A stretch of 64,000 bases of DNA from Aquipluma nitroreducens (GCF_009689585.1 NZ_AP018694.1:1999001-2063000); one strand, 5' to 3'; shown: positions 1 through 9,097, counted from the first letter of the stretch. The notes: generated from the sequence alone by a model not told the origin. Translations and numbers: made by a program.

Positions 1-1
1 T

Positions 2-910
2 ATCTTCAAAAAGAAAGTAATTCCGCAGGTTGACAGTGGAAACAAAGTCTTTGTTTTGGTAATCGACAATCTGAGATACGACCAGTACCGCGTTTTAGCT
101 ACTGTGCTCAACAATTATTACCGTGTTGAAGAAGAAGATCTGTACTGCAGCATTTTACCAACTGCCACCATGTATGCCCGAAATTCAATGTTTGCCGGAT
201 TAATGCCTTCTGAAATTGAACGGCTTTTCCCGCAATTTTGGGAAGATGACGACAATGAAGGTCACAAAAATCGCTTCGAACACGAACTTCTTCAAACACA
301 ATTAGCCAGACTTGGAAAGAATTACAAGTTGTTCTTTGAAAAGATTGGCGGCATAAGAGGAAGCCGTACGTTGACCGATTACATCGGGAACATTCTTCAA
401 AACGATCTTTCGGTAATGGTTTTCAATTTTGTGGATATGATTTCGCATGCCCGTACCGAAATGGATATGATCAAAGAACTGGCCAGTGACGAATCGGCTT
501 ACCGATCGCTTACGCTGAGCTGGTTTAACCACTCGTCGTTACTCGATTTACTGAAGTTGCTGGCCGAAAATAAAGTTACGGTCGTTCTGACTACCGATCA
601 TGGAACCATTAGGGTTGACAATGCCTTGAAAGTGATTGGCGACCGCGAAACAAATACTAATCTGCGCTATAAACTGGGCAGAAACCTCAATTACAATTCG
701 AAATCGATATACGACATTAAAACTCCGGCAACCATTTACCTGCCGTCGCGCAATGTGAGTACTTCGTACATTTTCGCTGCCAATACCGATTTTTTTGCTT
801 ACCCAAATAACTACAACCATTTTGCCCAATATTACCGGAATACCTACCAGCACGGAGGAATTTCGTTGGAAGAAATGATCATTCCGGTGGTGACAATGAC
901 ACCGAAATGA
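2..910 (+). CDS. porX: PorX-type response regulator/phosphatase, C-terminal part
   Basis: The reading frame is open to the left edge, so the start and the expected N-terminal CheY-like receiver domain lie outside the window. What is visible is the PglZ/alkaline-phosphatase-superfamily domain: a first metal-site motif VIDNLRYDQ near the left edge, the TTDHGT motif around base 595, and a late HGGISLEEMIIPV motif. In the Bacteroidota this architecture is PorX, the cytoplasmic response regulator paired with the PorY histidine kinase that controls type IX secretion genes. That fits the T9SS-type genes at the right end of the window, although porX is widespread in the phylum. The gene converges on the small XRE gene 15 bases downstream. 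Family assignment is strong; the activity is inferred. Confidence 0.85.
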   Translation: MFKKKVIPQVDSGNKVFVLVIDNLRYDQYRVLATVLNNYYRVEEEDLYCSILPTATMYARNSMFAGLMPSEIERLFPQFWEDDDNEGHKNRFEHELLQTQLARLGKNYKLFFEKIGGIRGSRTLTDYIGNILQNDLSVMVFNFVDMISHARTEMDMIKELASDESAYRSLTLSWFNHSSLLDLLKLLAENKVTVVLTTDHGTIRVDNALKVIGDRETNTNLRYKLGRNLNYNSKSIYDIKTPATIYLPSRNVSTSYIFAANTDFFAYPNNYNHFAQYYRNTYQHGGISLEEMIIPVVTMTPK

Positions 911-925
911 TAAGCGCGTGAGTTT

Positions 926-1138
926 TTATTTCTCATTCAAGGTAAACAGCTCTTCCACCTTTATCTCAAAGAAACGAGCCAGTTTGATGGCCAGAATGGT
1001 GGATGGCACAAATTTTCCGGTCTCGATGGTGTTGATGGTCTTTCGGGTCACGCCAATGTGAGCGGCAAGTTCTTCCTGGGTGATGTTTTTCATCGCCCGT
1101 TGAACTTTAATCTGATTACTTAATTCCTGATTCTCCAT
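926..1138 (-). CDS. Small XRE-family helix-turn-helix regulator
   Basis: This 70-residue protein is almost entirely one Cro/C1-type HTH: the recognition region reads TQEELAAHIGVTRKTINTIETG, followed by a short tail (EIKVEELFTLNEK) typical of the YozG-like minimal XRE regulators. There is no effector or dimerisation domain. It starts 2 bases after the stop of the membrane-protein gene on the same strand, so the two are almost certainly co-transcribed from the region near base 1600. In many bacteria such tiny XRE proteins sit next to a DUF2178-like or other small membrane protein, and the pair is thought to regulate itself. A set of evenly spaced repeats upstream (1594-1649) is a candidate operator. 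Confidence 0.85.
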   Translation of the reverse strand: MENQELSNQIKVQRAMKNITQEELAAHIGVTRKTINTIETGKFVPSTILAIKLARFFEIKVEELFTLNEK

Positions 1139-1140
1139 GT

Positions 1141-1575
1141 TTAGTCGCGGTTATAGAACATTTTTGAAATCAGGACAGTCAAGCCACCCAAATAGAGGAT
1201 TACTTTTGTCACCAACAGGGCAGGTATGGTATAAAACAGGGAAACCATAAGGAATACAGCCGTAACGCCCATAACCACAAAGAAACCCGTTTGAAATGAT
1301 TTGCGAAGATTGTATTGGTGCAACTCCCCTTCCAAGGCACCTCTCATTTTTTTATCCCATCTTAACTCACGTTTTAGCTTAATCGCACGAATTCCACTTA
1401 CAGCCAAAATAAGCCACCCCAATATTCTGATCCATTGGATTACTGATGGAATTTCAGGCAGGAAAAAGGGATCTGCTACAATGTAAGTTCCAAACCAGAT
1501 GGCATAACCCACAGTTGCCCATTTCAGAAAACTACTTCTAGCGGCGTCCAATTTTTCAATCATCGATGTTTCCAT
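1141..1575 (-). CDS. Small four-helix membrane protein paired with XRE regulator
   Basis: A 144-residue protein with four hydrophobic stretches in two pairs: about residues 18-35 and 46-62, then, after a charged cytoplasmic-looking loop (IKLKRELRWDKKMRGALEGE), about 95-115 and 118-137. I do not recognise a named family. The layout resembles the small membrane proteins that accompany YozG-like XRE regulators. It is the first gene of a two-gene minus-strand operon with that regulator (2-base gap). A start at Met5 is also possible. No enzyme motifs are seen. It may sense something at the membrane and modulate the regulator, but that is inference. Confidence 0.7.
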   Translation of the reverse strand: METSMIEKLDAARSSFLKWATVGYAIWFGTYIVADPFFLPEIPSVIQWIRILGWLILAVSGIRAIKLKRELRWDKKMRGALEGELHQYNLRKSFQTGFFVVMGVTAVFLMVSLFYTIPALLVTKVILYLGGLTVLISKMFYNRD

Positions 1576-1909
1576 AATTTGTTGCTTTTAATGTAACCTT
1601 AAACTATTATTTAATAACCCTAACGTTTCTTTATATAACCTTTAGGTTACAAAGTAAATTTATTTTTTCTATTCGGGCAAATAATTTCGATCATATTTTT
1701 TGCAGAAAAAAATGTCTGTTACCAAGGACATACTTTTTCTCTTTTTTCAGATCCGGGTACTTTGTCAAAGATCAATACAGCCATTTTATCGTCAACTACA
1801 GGCTGTTCACCGAAAAAAGCAATTTTACAACATCCTTTTTTCTAACTTAGGCTCAAATAAGCAATTAAACCTATTGACGAATAACTAGTCTATCAGTTGA
1901 CTTAACTTT
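1576..1909. other. Intergenic region between divergent XRE pair and efflux locus
   Basis: This 334-base gap separates the minus-strand XRE/membrane pair from the plus-strand export locus. Apart from the repeat array at 1594-1649 it is AT-rich and shows no convincing gene. A 62-codon frame at 1700-1888 has no recognisable protein character. Promoters for both directions should lie here, but I cannot point to a clear TAnnTTTG box for the plus strand. Confidence 0.6.
1594..1649 (-). promoter_or_regulatory. Candidate operator: three TAACC boxes with 21-bp period
   Basis: TAACCT (1594), TAACCC (1615) and TAACCT (1636) lie exactly 21 bases apart, two helical turns. The third is half of a palindrome TAACCT-TT-AGGTTA (1636-1649). 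The array sits directly upstream of the membrane-protein/XRE operon, where an autoregulating XRE dimer would bind. Function is inferred from position and geometry. Confidence 0.5.
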
Positions 1910-2809
1910 TTGGAAGTGAAGATAACTATCGAAAACCTCAACAAAGTCTATCCCAATGGCAACCATGCGCTGAAGGATGTGAATCTGGAAATTAATAACG
2001 GGATGTTCGGGCTACTCGGTCCAAACGGTGCTGGCAAATCGAGCCTCATGCGCATATTGGTTACCCTGATGCAACCTTCATCGGGAATTGTGAAAATGAA
2101 TGGCTACGACCTGACTAAAGATCGCGAACAGATTCGATCCATGCTTGGATATCTTCCTCAGGATTTCCGCTTTTTCTCGCACCTGAAAACCTACGAATTT
2201 CTGGATTATGCTGCCCGTTTGGCAGGAATGAAAAACAGCAAAGAACGCAAGCTGGCTGTCGATAAGATGCTTGAAGAAGTGGGTTTGTTTGAAGCACGCG
2301 ACCGCAAAGCCAACAACCTTTCAGGAGGTATGAAACGCCGTTTGGGAATTGCCCAGGCGCTGATTAACAATCCCAAAATCATTATTGTTGACGAACCAAC
2401 CACCGGTCTCGACCCCGAAGAACGCATCCGTTTCCGGAATTTGCTTTCAACCATTTCAACTCAGGATGTGATCATTATACTTTCAACCCACATTGTTGGC
2501 GACATCTCCAGTTCGTGTACCGACATGGCGCTACTCAATCAAGGGGGCCTGGCGTTTACCGGTTCGCCCGACGAGTTGGTAGTTCGTGCTGAGGGAAAAG
2601 TGTGGCTGATTCAGGCAACAGAAGCTGAATACCTGGAAATCAACGAAAAATATCCGGTTATCTCCAACGTCCCGAACAGCGAAGGTTGGGAAATTCAGGT
2701 AGTAGCCGATTCCATCAATGGATACAACGGACACAACATTGCTCCAAACCTGGAACATGCCTACGTTTATTTTATGGAAAGTAATTTAAATCAATGGACC
2801 GCCATCTAG
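1910..2809 (+). CDS. ABC transporter ATP-binding protein (CcmA/NatA type)
   Basis: A 299-residue ATPase with Walker A GPNGAGKSS (residues 37-45), Q-loop in GYLPQDF, signature LSGGMKRR, Walker B IIIVDEP (D161, E162), D-loop GLDPEER and switch histidine in LSTHIVGD. No ATG lies in the right place: the start is TTG 1910 or GTG 1916. It should energise the next gene product, an ABC-2 permease fused to peptidase-like and golvesin-like domains. The ATPase core is visibly related to the one fused to the second RND pump downstream: both read MFGLLGPNGAGKS, share the HI(V/I)xDISSSC stretch after the H-loop, and end with a similar tail (P-x-LE(H/D)AY). This suggests duplication within the locus. Substrate unknown. 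Confidence 0.9.
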   Translation: MEVKITIENLNKVYPNGNHALKDVNLEINNGMFGLLGPNGAGKSSLMRILVTLMQPSSGIVKMNGYDLTKDREQIRSMLGYLPQDFRFFSHLKTYEFLDYAARLAGMKNSKERKLAVDKMLEEVGLFEARDRKANNLSGGMKRRLGIAQALINNPKIIIVDEPTTGLDPEERIRFRNLLSTISTQDVIIILSTHIVGDISSSCTDMALLNQGGLAFTGSPDELVVRAEGKVWLIQATEAEYLEINEKYPVISNVPNSEGWEIQVVADSINGYNGHNIAPNLEHAYVYFMESNLNQWTAI

Positions 2810-2810
2810 T

Positions 2811-2960
2811 TACGAGTTATTAATGATGAATTATTAATGAGACATTCATGACAAAGCAATTTTGACACACAGTAGGAAGATTATAAAACCAAACAATAAT
2901 GACATCGCTTTTTTTAAGCCTCACCCTTGGGGAAGGTTTGGAGGGGGCTTAATTATAAAC
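2811..2960. repeat. Intergenic word repeats and C/G palindromic repeat
   Basis: The 161-base gap holds TTACGAGTTATTAATGATG with a second ATTATTAATGAG copy (2811-2841), then a member of the pyrimidine/purine palindrome family (CTCACCCTTGGGGAAGG...GGAGGGGGCTTAATT, about 2919-2954). The same ending GAGGGGGCTTAATT recurs at 12290-12303, again just before a gene start. Confidence 0.6.
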
Positions 2961-2970
2961 GTATGAATAA

Positions 2971-5900
2971 ATGATTTCAGTTCATAACATCTCGTCCATA
3001 GCCAAATACGAAATAACCACACTTTTGCGAAGTTGGTTCTTCCGAATTTTTGCATTATTGGCCATCGTCATCTTGTTCTTCTTTAACATGGCCGTTTTAG
3101 TCATGGAAAACGGTGGAAATTGGACGTTAAAAGCCATTTCATCAATCGTTCCGTACATGAACTTACTGATGCTGAATACCGTACAGGCGATCATTGCCAT
3201 TTTTTTGGCTTCAGACTTCCTGAAGCGCGACAAAAAGCTTGATACTACTGATGTAATTTACATCCGTTCGATGTCGAACGGCGAATATGTGGCTGGAAAA
3301 ACCATCGGAAACCTCGTAGTTTTTATTATCCTGAACCTGATTGTTCTTTCCGAAGCGCTTATTTTCAACCTGATCTCAGCCGATGTGGCCGTGAACTGGC
3401 TGGCTTATGTGGAATATTTTCTGATCATTAGTTTACCCACCTTAATTTTCATCCTGGGACTTTCCTTTTTCGTAATGAGTGTACTTAAAAATCAGGCCAT
3501 TACATTCATTCTGTTGCTTGGCTATGTAGCAATTACTATTTTCTACCTCAATACCAAATACTATTTCCTGTTCGATTACATGGCTTACAGCTTGCCGTTA
3601 CTGAATTCAGATTTTATGGGATTCGGTAACCTGCACACCATCCTCGTTCACCGTGGAATGTATGCCTGTTTTGGTATGGCATTTATTTTCCTGACGGTTT
3701 CGCTCCTGAAACGATTACCACAAAGTCCTTTCAGCAACAAAGTAACACTTTTCCCGGCATTGCTGTTTTTCGTTGCCGGAGTTTGGTTGGGCAAAATGCA
3801 TGTTTCAACTTTTGTGAAAACTCAGGAGTTAAGAGAAAACATGCGCACTGTTAACGATGCCAATATGACCGAACCCCGCGTAAAAGTGGAGAGCTGCAAC
3901 ATTGATCTCAAACACGTAGGCAACAACATTGAAGTGACAGCCAAATTAAAAGTGAGCAATCCACTACCAGAAGCCATCAATCATTTTGTTTTCAGCCTGA
4001 ATCCTGGACTAAAAGTTAGTAAAATCACGTTCAACGGGCATGAGATTTCGCCCAAACGAGAGCTTCAACTGATCGAATTTTCAGATACGAAAATAGAATC
4101 CGGAGAATCTGCCGCGCTCGAATTCACTTACAGCGGAAGTCCGGATGAAGCTCAATGTTTTCTTGATGTTGACGACAAAACAATGGAAACGTCCAACAGG
4201 GTAAACATGTATAAGATCGACAAACGATCGGCCATCGTTTCTCCTGATTTTGTTTTGCTTACACGCGAGAGCAACTGGTATCCCATTGCCGGAACAGGTT
4301 TCGGTAAGCAAAGCAAACAATGGATTCAAAAGCAGTTCAGTAATTTTGACATTACTGTAACCACCAAACCTGGATTGACAGCAATTTCACAAGGAAAACC
4401 TGAGGGCAAAGACGGAACTTTCCATTTTACGAACAGCCACAATCTGTCGCAGATATCACTTGTTATCGGTGAGTACACGCAACTATTTAAGGTTATTGAT
4501 GGACTTGATTTCAACTTATACATCCATAAAGGCCACGATTACTTTTCCAAATTTTTGGAGCCCATAAAAGACACCATTCCGGATTTGATTAAAACGGCTT
4601 TAAAAGACTACGAGCGAAAGATCGACATGTATTACCCGTTTGATCGATTTACAGTAATTGAAGTTCCGACTCAATTTTATTCCTATCCACGCACATTGAT
4701 TGGCGAACGGGAGCAAATTCAGCCCGAAACCATTCTCTTTCCTGAAAAAGGATTACTGGTCGAAGAAGCCGATTTTGCCGGAAATATCAAACGCATGGAA
4801 CGTTGGGGTCGTGGCGATGATACCTCCACTCCTGAAGAGAAAAAAATAAATGCAGTGAACAACCTTTTGTCAGTCTTTACGCAGGCCGCTGCCAGGGCTG
4901 ATGTCAGCCAAAGTCAGGGGCAGTTTCAGGTTACAGAAAAAGCCAATCCCTTGTACTTCTATCCATTATTTTACAATTACGCTTATTTTATCCAATCCGA
5001 TCAGTGGCCAATTACCGATCGTATTTTCGAGGCCTACCTAAAAAAATCAACGGCTGAATCGGGTGCAATGGGATGGATGCAGAGCATGCAGGGTATGACC
5101 GAGAACGAACAGGCGAATTTAGCACTGCTCGATTTTTCGTTTGCCGAATTGCTAAACGATCCCGAAAAAATACAAATTATCGACAATGTGATCCAGTTGA
5201 AAGGGCAGACACTTTTTTCGATCATCAAACGCAAAACAGGCGATGATGCTTTCGACGATTTTATGTTTAAGTTCCTGAAAAGCATTCGGTTCAATTCAAC
5301 TACCATCGAAGACTTCAACAATCGGATTGAGCAACAATTTAATACCGACCTGCTTCCTTATATGGAAAAATGGTTCAGCAGTAAAGAACTTCCCGGGTAT
5401 TTGATTGGCAGTGTAAAAGCCGTTAATGTATTGGATGGTGACCGGCTAAAAGCGATGGTCAAATTCAAAATCACCAATTCCGAAAAAACAGAAGGAATTG
5501 TTCTGGTTCAATTCAGGCTTGGCGAAGGCGGTGGTCCTGGCCGTGGACGTTTTGGCGGAGGCGGTGCAAACAGTGAAACCGTTGATAAACTTTTGCATCT
5601 CGAAGGTGGACAAACCAAAGAAGTAAGTTACCTCCTCGATGGAACACCCCGGAATATAACCATTAACACGCTCACGTCAAGAAATATTCCGGCTGAACTT
5701 CGGCTTCCGCTGGATAACATTGAACAAGATATTAAGGCAGTTCCGTTTGAAGGCGAAAAAATTGTGGATACGCCTGTACGTATTGCAGAAGATGGCGAAT
5801 TTATTTGCGACAACGAAGATTCAACATTCCACGTCACCGTTTCGGAAGATAGAAGCCTGTTGCAAAAATTGCTCCTGAACGAGGAACAAACCAAAGATAA

Positions 5901-6312
5901 ATACATCGGGTACAACACCTGGCGAGCGCCAAGAACCTGGCGGGCAACCACCAACAGTGGCTTTTTCGGCAAGTTTATCCGGTCGGCTCACTACGTAAAA
6001 TCAGGCGACGGCAATAAAAAAGCATCATGGAATATTCCGATCAAGGGTGATGGAACTTACGAAGTGTACACCTATCTCACAAAAATGCGGCGTGGGCGGC
6101 GCGATAATCAGGATAATCCCGGTGAATACACGTACACCATCAACCACAACGGGGAAAAAGAAAATGTGGTGATTGACCTTAAAACCATTGATGACGGATG
6201 GAACAGTCTCGGTTCGTTCTATTTTTCGGGCGATACGGTTAAAATCGAATTGGGTAATAAATCGGCAGCGCAAACGGTAGTGGCAGATGCCATTAAACTG
6301 GTGAAACAATAA
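2971..6312 (+). CDS. ABC-2 permease fused to M1-peptidase-like and golvesin-like domains
   Basis: This 1113-residue protein has three parts. Residues 1-275 form about seven hydrophobic helices like an ABC-2 permease (NatB/DUF3526 style). Residues about 300-830 resemble the beta-rich and helical parts of M1 aminopeptidases, but I find no HEXXH zinc motif, so the domain is probably catalytically dead. A Gly-rich linker (GEGGGPGRGRFGGGG, from residue 851) leads through a beta region to residues about 937-1113, which look like a golvesin/xanthan-lyase C-terminal domain (GWNSLGSFYF... VVADAIKLV ending). M1-like permease fusions are known in Bacteroidota; the added golvesin-like tail is less familiar to me. 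With the preceding ATPase it should form one ABC transporter or periplasm-reaching mechanical unit. Confidence 0.8.
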   Translation: MISVHNISSIAKYEITTLLRSWFFRIFALLAIVILFFFNMAVLVMENGGNWTLKAISSIVPYMNLLMLNTVQAIIAIFLASDFLKRDKKLDTTDVIYIRSMSNGEYVAGKTIGNLVVFIILNLIVLSEALIFNLISADVAVNWLAYVEYFLIISLPTLIFILGLSFFVMSVLKNQAITFILLLGYVAITIFYLNTKYYFLFDYMAYSLPLLNSDFMGFGNLHTILVHRGMYACFGMAFIFLTVSLLKRLPQSPFSNKVTLFPALLFFVAGVWLGKMHVSTFVKTQELRENMRTVNDANMTEPRVKVESCNIDLKHVGNNIEVTAKLKVSNPLPEAINHFVFSLNPGLKVSKITFNGHEISPKRELQLIEFSDTKIESGESAALEFTYSGSPDEAQCFLDVDDKTMETSNRVNMYKIDKRSAIVSPDFVLLTRESNWYPIAGTGFGKQSKQWIQKQFSNFDITVTTKPGLTAISQGKPEGKDGTFHFTNSHNLSQISLVIGEYTQLFKVIDGLDFNLYIHKGHDYFSKFLEPIKDTIPDLIKTALKDYERKIDMYYPFDRFTVIEVPTQFYSYPRTLIGEREQIQPETILFPEKGLLVEEADFAGNIKRMERWGRGDDTSTPEEKKINAVNNLLSVFTQAAARADVSQSQGQFQVTEKANPLYFYPLFYNYAYFIQSDQWPITDRIFEAYLKKSTAESGAMGWMQSMQGMTENEQANLALLDFSFAELLNDPEKIQIIDNVIQLKGQTLFSIIKRKTGDDAFDDFMFKFLKSIRFNSTTIEDFNNRIEQQFNTDLLPYMEKWFSSKELPGYLIGSVKAVNVLDGDRLKAMVKFKITNSEKTEGIVLVQFRLGEGGGPGRGRFGGGGANSETVDKLLHLEGGQTKEVSYLLDGTPRNITINTLTSRNIPAELRLPLDNIEQDIKAVPFEGEKIVDTPVRIAEDGEFICDNEDSTFHVTVSEDRSLLQKLLLNEEQTKDKYIGYNTWRAPRTWRATTNSGFFGKFIRSAHYVKSGDGNKKASWNIPIKGDGTYEVYTYLTKMRRGRRDNQDNPGEYTYTINHNGEKENVVIDLKTIDDGWNSLGSFYFSGDTVKIELGNKSAAQTVVADAIKLVKQ

Positions 6313-6342
6313 AAAAGTGTTCAGTCGCAGTAAACAGAATTG

Positions 6343-6402
6343 AATGTTGCGAGTTACGAGATGCGGGTTAACCCCAAACGCGTAACCCGTAACCCGAAAC
6401 GC
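6343..6402. repeat. Hairpin repeat built of GGGTTAC/GAGTTAC words
   Basis: The left arm GTTGCGAGTTACGAGATGCG and right arm GTAACCCGTAACCCGAAACG are imperfect inverted copies made of short degenerate words (gagttac, gggttac, gggttgc). A second member lies at 9013-9090. It is non-coding and sits just upstream of the TolC-type gene. Confidence 0.65.
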
Positions 6403-6451
6403 AAATTTGAAATTTGGAATTAAAAAATATAAACCTCAGACGATAACCATT

Positions 6452-7939
6452 ATGCTTCTAAAAAAACTAATCAAAAGAGGACTGCTGGTGTTCATTTTTT
6501 GTCAGCTTTTGCTATCGGCAAATGCACAACAAATTATAACACTCGAAAGTGCGCTTGAAATAGCACGCAACAATAGTCCCGACATTCGACGCTCGTTGTT
6601 GAATCTAAAGAATTCTGAAGAGTCATTAAAAGCTCAGAATGCAGCGCTAAAATCAAATTTTTCGCTCAACCTGACTCCATTAAGTTACGACAAAACCCGA
6701 TCGTTCGATACGTTTCAATCGATTTGGAATACAAGCGAAACAACTCAATCGTTCGGTACATTAACCGTTTCGCAACCATTCCTTCCGACTGACGGAACAA
6801 TAAGCCTGAACAACCGGTTTGGCTGGCAGAACAGTTACAGCGAGAACGGAAGAAACCTCGCCCCAAAAACATTCAGTAATAACTTGTATCTGAGCATTGC
6901 ACAGCCTTTATTCACCTATAACAGAACCAAGCTTTCATTGAAAACGCTGGAGCTAAATCTGGAAAATGCCCAACTGAATTATTCGATGCAAAAGTTGAAC
7001 CTCGAAATGCAGGTTACCCAATTGTTTTACAATGTTTATCTGGCACAAATGAGCCTGAATATTGCACAGGATGAATTCACTAATACGCAAAAGAGTTATG
7101 AAATCACCCAAAACAAGGTAACTGCAGGAATTGCAGCTAAAGAGGAACTTTATCAGGCCGAACTGAACTTTGCCACTGCAAAATCGACCTTGGAAAATGC
7201 ACAGGTAACACTCGACAATAATAAAGATCAGTTTAAACAATACATCGGGATGGACATCATGGAAGAAATGACTGTGATGACCGATGTTGCATTTAACCCG
7301 GTAAATGTTGACGTAAAAAAAGCAATTGAATACGGTTTAAATTCCCGTATGGAACTTCGCCAGCGCCAAATTGATGTGACAAATGCTCAATTCCAATTGA
7401 TCCGGACCAATTCACTGAACGAATTCCGTGGCGATCTGAATTTATCAATCGGTATTATCGGTGTCAACGAAACTCTGCCTGATATATACAAGAATCCAAC
7501 CAACAACCCACGGGTGTCGGTTTCATTCAATGTACCGCTTTGGGATTGGGGCGAAAAGAAAGCCCGGATCAAAGCGCAGGAAGCTGTTATTGAAACTCAG
7601 GAAATTAATCAGTCGGAACAGAAAAAACAGATAACAGTTGACATCCGAAAAGTCTACCGCAGTTTACAAAATCAGACCAACCAAATTGAAATTGCTGCTC
7701 AGAACGAAAAAAATGCGCAACTAACCTACGAAATCAACCTCGAAAGGTATGCCAATGGCGATCTGACCAGTATGGATATGAACCTTTTCCAAACACAGCT
7801 TTCACAAAAGAAAATGTCGTATGCTCAGGCTTTAATCAATTATAAAGTTGAATTGCTGAACCTTAAAATTCAGTCGCTTTACGATTTTGAAAAGAACGAA
7901 GCCATTGTTCCTGAATACCTTATTCGAAAGAAAAAATAA
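6452..7939 (+). CDS. TolC-family outer-membrane efflux protein
   Basis: A 495-residue outer membrane factor of the TolC/OprM superfamily. I chose ATG 6452 rather than the in-frame TTG 6407 because it gives a clean signal peptide (MLLKKLIKRGLL...SANA, cleaved before QQ). After it come the two OEP repeats: long amphipathic coiled-coil helices (for example residues about 160-260 and 360-470, rich in Q, N, E, L with heptad spacing) and the typical start ITLESALEIARNNSPDI. It should form the trimeric outer-membrane channel used by the RND pumps and perhaps the ABC modules of this locus. The adaptor gene follows after 11 bases, so the two are in one transcript. Confidence 0.92.
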   Translation: MLLKKLIKRGLLVFIFCQLLLSANAQQIITLESALEIARNNSPDIRRSLLNLKNSEESLKAQNAALKSNFSLNLTPLSYDKTRSFDTFQSIWNTSETTQSFGTLTVSQPFLPTDGTISLNNRFGWQNSYSENGRNLAPKTFSNNLYLSIAQPLFTYNRTKLSLKTLELNLENAQLNYSMQKLNLEMQVTQLFYNVYLAQMSLNIAQDEFTNTQKSYEITQNKVTAGIAAKEELYQAELNFATAKSTLENAQVTLDNNKDQFKQYIGMDIMEEMTVMTDVAFNPVNVDVKKAIEYGLNSRMELRQRQIDVTNAQFQLIRTNSLNEFRGDLNLSIGIIGVNETLPDIYKNPTNNPRVSVSFNVPLWDWGEKKARIKAQEAVIETQEINQSEQKKQITVDIRKVYRSLQNQTNQIEIAAQNEKNAQLTYEINLERYANGDLTSMDMNLFQTQLSQKKMSYAQALINYKVELLNLKIQSLYDFEKNEAIVPEYLIRKKK

Positions 7940-7950
7940 AACAAATCCAT

Positions 7951-9009
7951 ATGAAACCTATTCACCAATTTATCGCTTTGATAGCCCTGATCGGGGCGAC
8001 CACTGCCTGCAACAACCAACCGGCCAACACAACAACTGAACTGGCGGTCCCTGTTTCGGTTTCCGACATCAAACCGAAGTCGATCGAAAAAGTGATCAAT
8101 ACCACCGGCACGTTGAATGCCACAAAAAAAACGGTATTGAATACCGAAATGGCCGGTAAATATAAACTATTGGTCAATCCGAAAACCCGCCGTCCGTTTG
8201 CTCTGGGCGATCTGGTCGAAAATGGACAGGTTATAATACAGCTCGAAGATGCCGAATATGTCAACGGAATTGGTCTTGAAAGCAAGAAGCTGAATCTCGA
8301 TATTACGGAGCAAACTATGAAAAAGCAGCAATCGCTTTTCGAAAAAGGTGGAGTTACCCAACTTGATTACCGCAATTCGGAAGTAAATTATACCAACGCC
8401 AAGGATGCTTTCGAAAGGGCAAATCTTCAATTGGCCAAGATGAGTATTCGTGCTCCGTTCAAAGGCGTAATTACCGATTTGCCTGCCACCACCAACGGTA
8501 CCCAGATTGCGACTGGAGCTGCTGTTGTTAGTTTGATGGACTATAGTATCATGACCGTTGAAGTAAACCTTCCGGAAAAATACATTAACGAAGTGGCGAT
8601 TGACCAACCGGTTCGAATTATGAATTATACCTTGCCCAACGACACTTTACAAGGAAATGTAAAAGAATTGTCGCCGGCCATCAGTACCGAAACACGCACG
8701 TTTAAAGGTGTTGTTCAGGTTGCCAATCCTGAGCTGAAACTACGTCCGGGGATGTTTGCCAAAGCCGACATTGTTTTGGCACGCAAAGACAGCGTAATTG
8801 TTATCCCCAAGGAAATCATCATTTCAAGCCAGCGTGGCAAGTCGGTTTTCATTGTCGATAATGGAACAGCAACCGAAAAACACATTACCATTGGCTACGA
8901 AACCCAGACCGAAGCAGAAATAACTTCAGGATTAAAAAAGAATGACCGACTGGTGATCAAAGGTTTTGAAACATTGAAGAATAGGTCGAAAGTAAAGATC
9001 GTGAAATAG
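7951..9009 (+). CDS. RND efflux periplasmic adaptor lipoprotein (HlyD/AcrA type)
   Basis: A 352-residue membrane fusion protein. The N-terminus (MKPIHQFIALIALIGATTAC) is a lipoprotein signal with the acylated cysteine at residue 20. It continues with a barrel-sandwich/lipoyl half, a short alpha-hairpin (SLFEKGGVTQLDYRNSEVNY, about residues 120-165), the second lipoyl half (MSIRAPFKGVI), a beta-barrel, and a membrane-proximal domain ending in LKNRSKVKIVK. It links the inner-membrane RND pump to the TolC-type channel. It is the only adaptor in the locus although two RND pumps follow, so it may serve both. The alpha-hairpin is short, as in many Bacteroidota CusB/MdtA-like adaptors. Substrate not deducible. 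Confidence 0.92.
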   Translation: MKPIHQFIALIALIGATTACNNQPANTTTELAVPVSVSDIKPKSIEKVINTTGTLNATKKTVLNTEMAGKYKLLVNPKTRRPFALGDLVENGQVIIQLEDAEYVNGIGLESKKLNLDITEQTMKKQQSLFEKGGVTQLDYRNSEVNYTNAKDAFERANLQLAKMSIRAPFKGVITDLPATTNGTQIATGAAVVSLMDYSIMTVEVNLPEKYINEVAIDQPVRIMNYTLPNDTLQGNVKELSPAISTETRTFKGVVQVANPELKLRPGMFAKADIVLARKDSVIVIPKEIIISSQRGKSVFIVDNGTATEKHITIGYETQTEAEITSGLKKNDRLVIKGFETLKNRSKVKIVK

Positions 9010-9012
9010 TAA

Positions 9013-9090
9013 AATGTTACGAGTTACAGGTTGCGGGATACGGGTTAAATAGCCGCATCGCGCAACCCGAAACACGCAACCCGAAACATA
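9013..9090. repeat. Second hairpin repeat of the GGGTTAC/GGGTTGC family
   Basis: Left arm GTTACGAGTTACAGGTTGCG and right arm CGCAACCCGAAACACGCAAC are imperfect inverted copies separated by ATAGCCGCATCG. It is built from the same words as 6343-6402 and occupies almost the whole gap between the adaptor and the first RND gene. Confidence 0.65.
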
Positions 9091-9097
9091 AAACCGC

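Noticed and set aside
1700-1888. 62-codon plus-strand frame upstream of the first ABC ATPase gene
   Set aside because: No recognisable protein character, no start signal, and Phe/Gln-rich sequence of the kind random AT-rich DNA gives.
4036-4065. HE pair (HEISPKRELQ) in the permease-peptidase fusion as a zinc site
   Set aside because: It lacks the HEXXH spacing and lies in a beta region before the M1-like core, so it is not a catalytic motif.
6343-6402. Possible CRISPR-like array in the gggttac/gagttac words
   Set aside because: Repeat words are too short and degenerate, there are no spacers of constant length, and the arms are inverted rather than direct.
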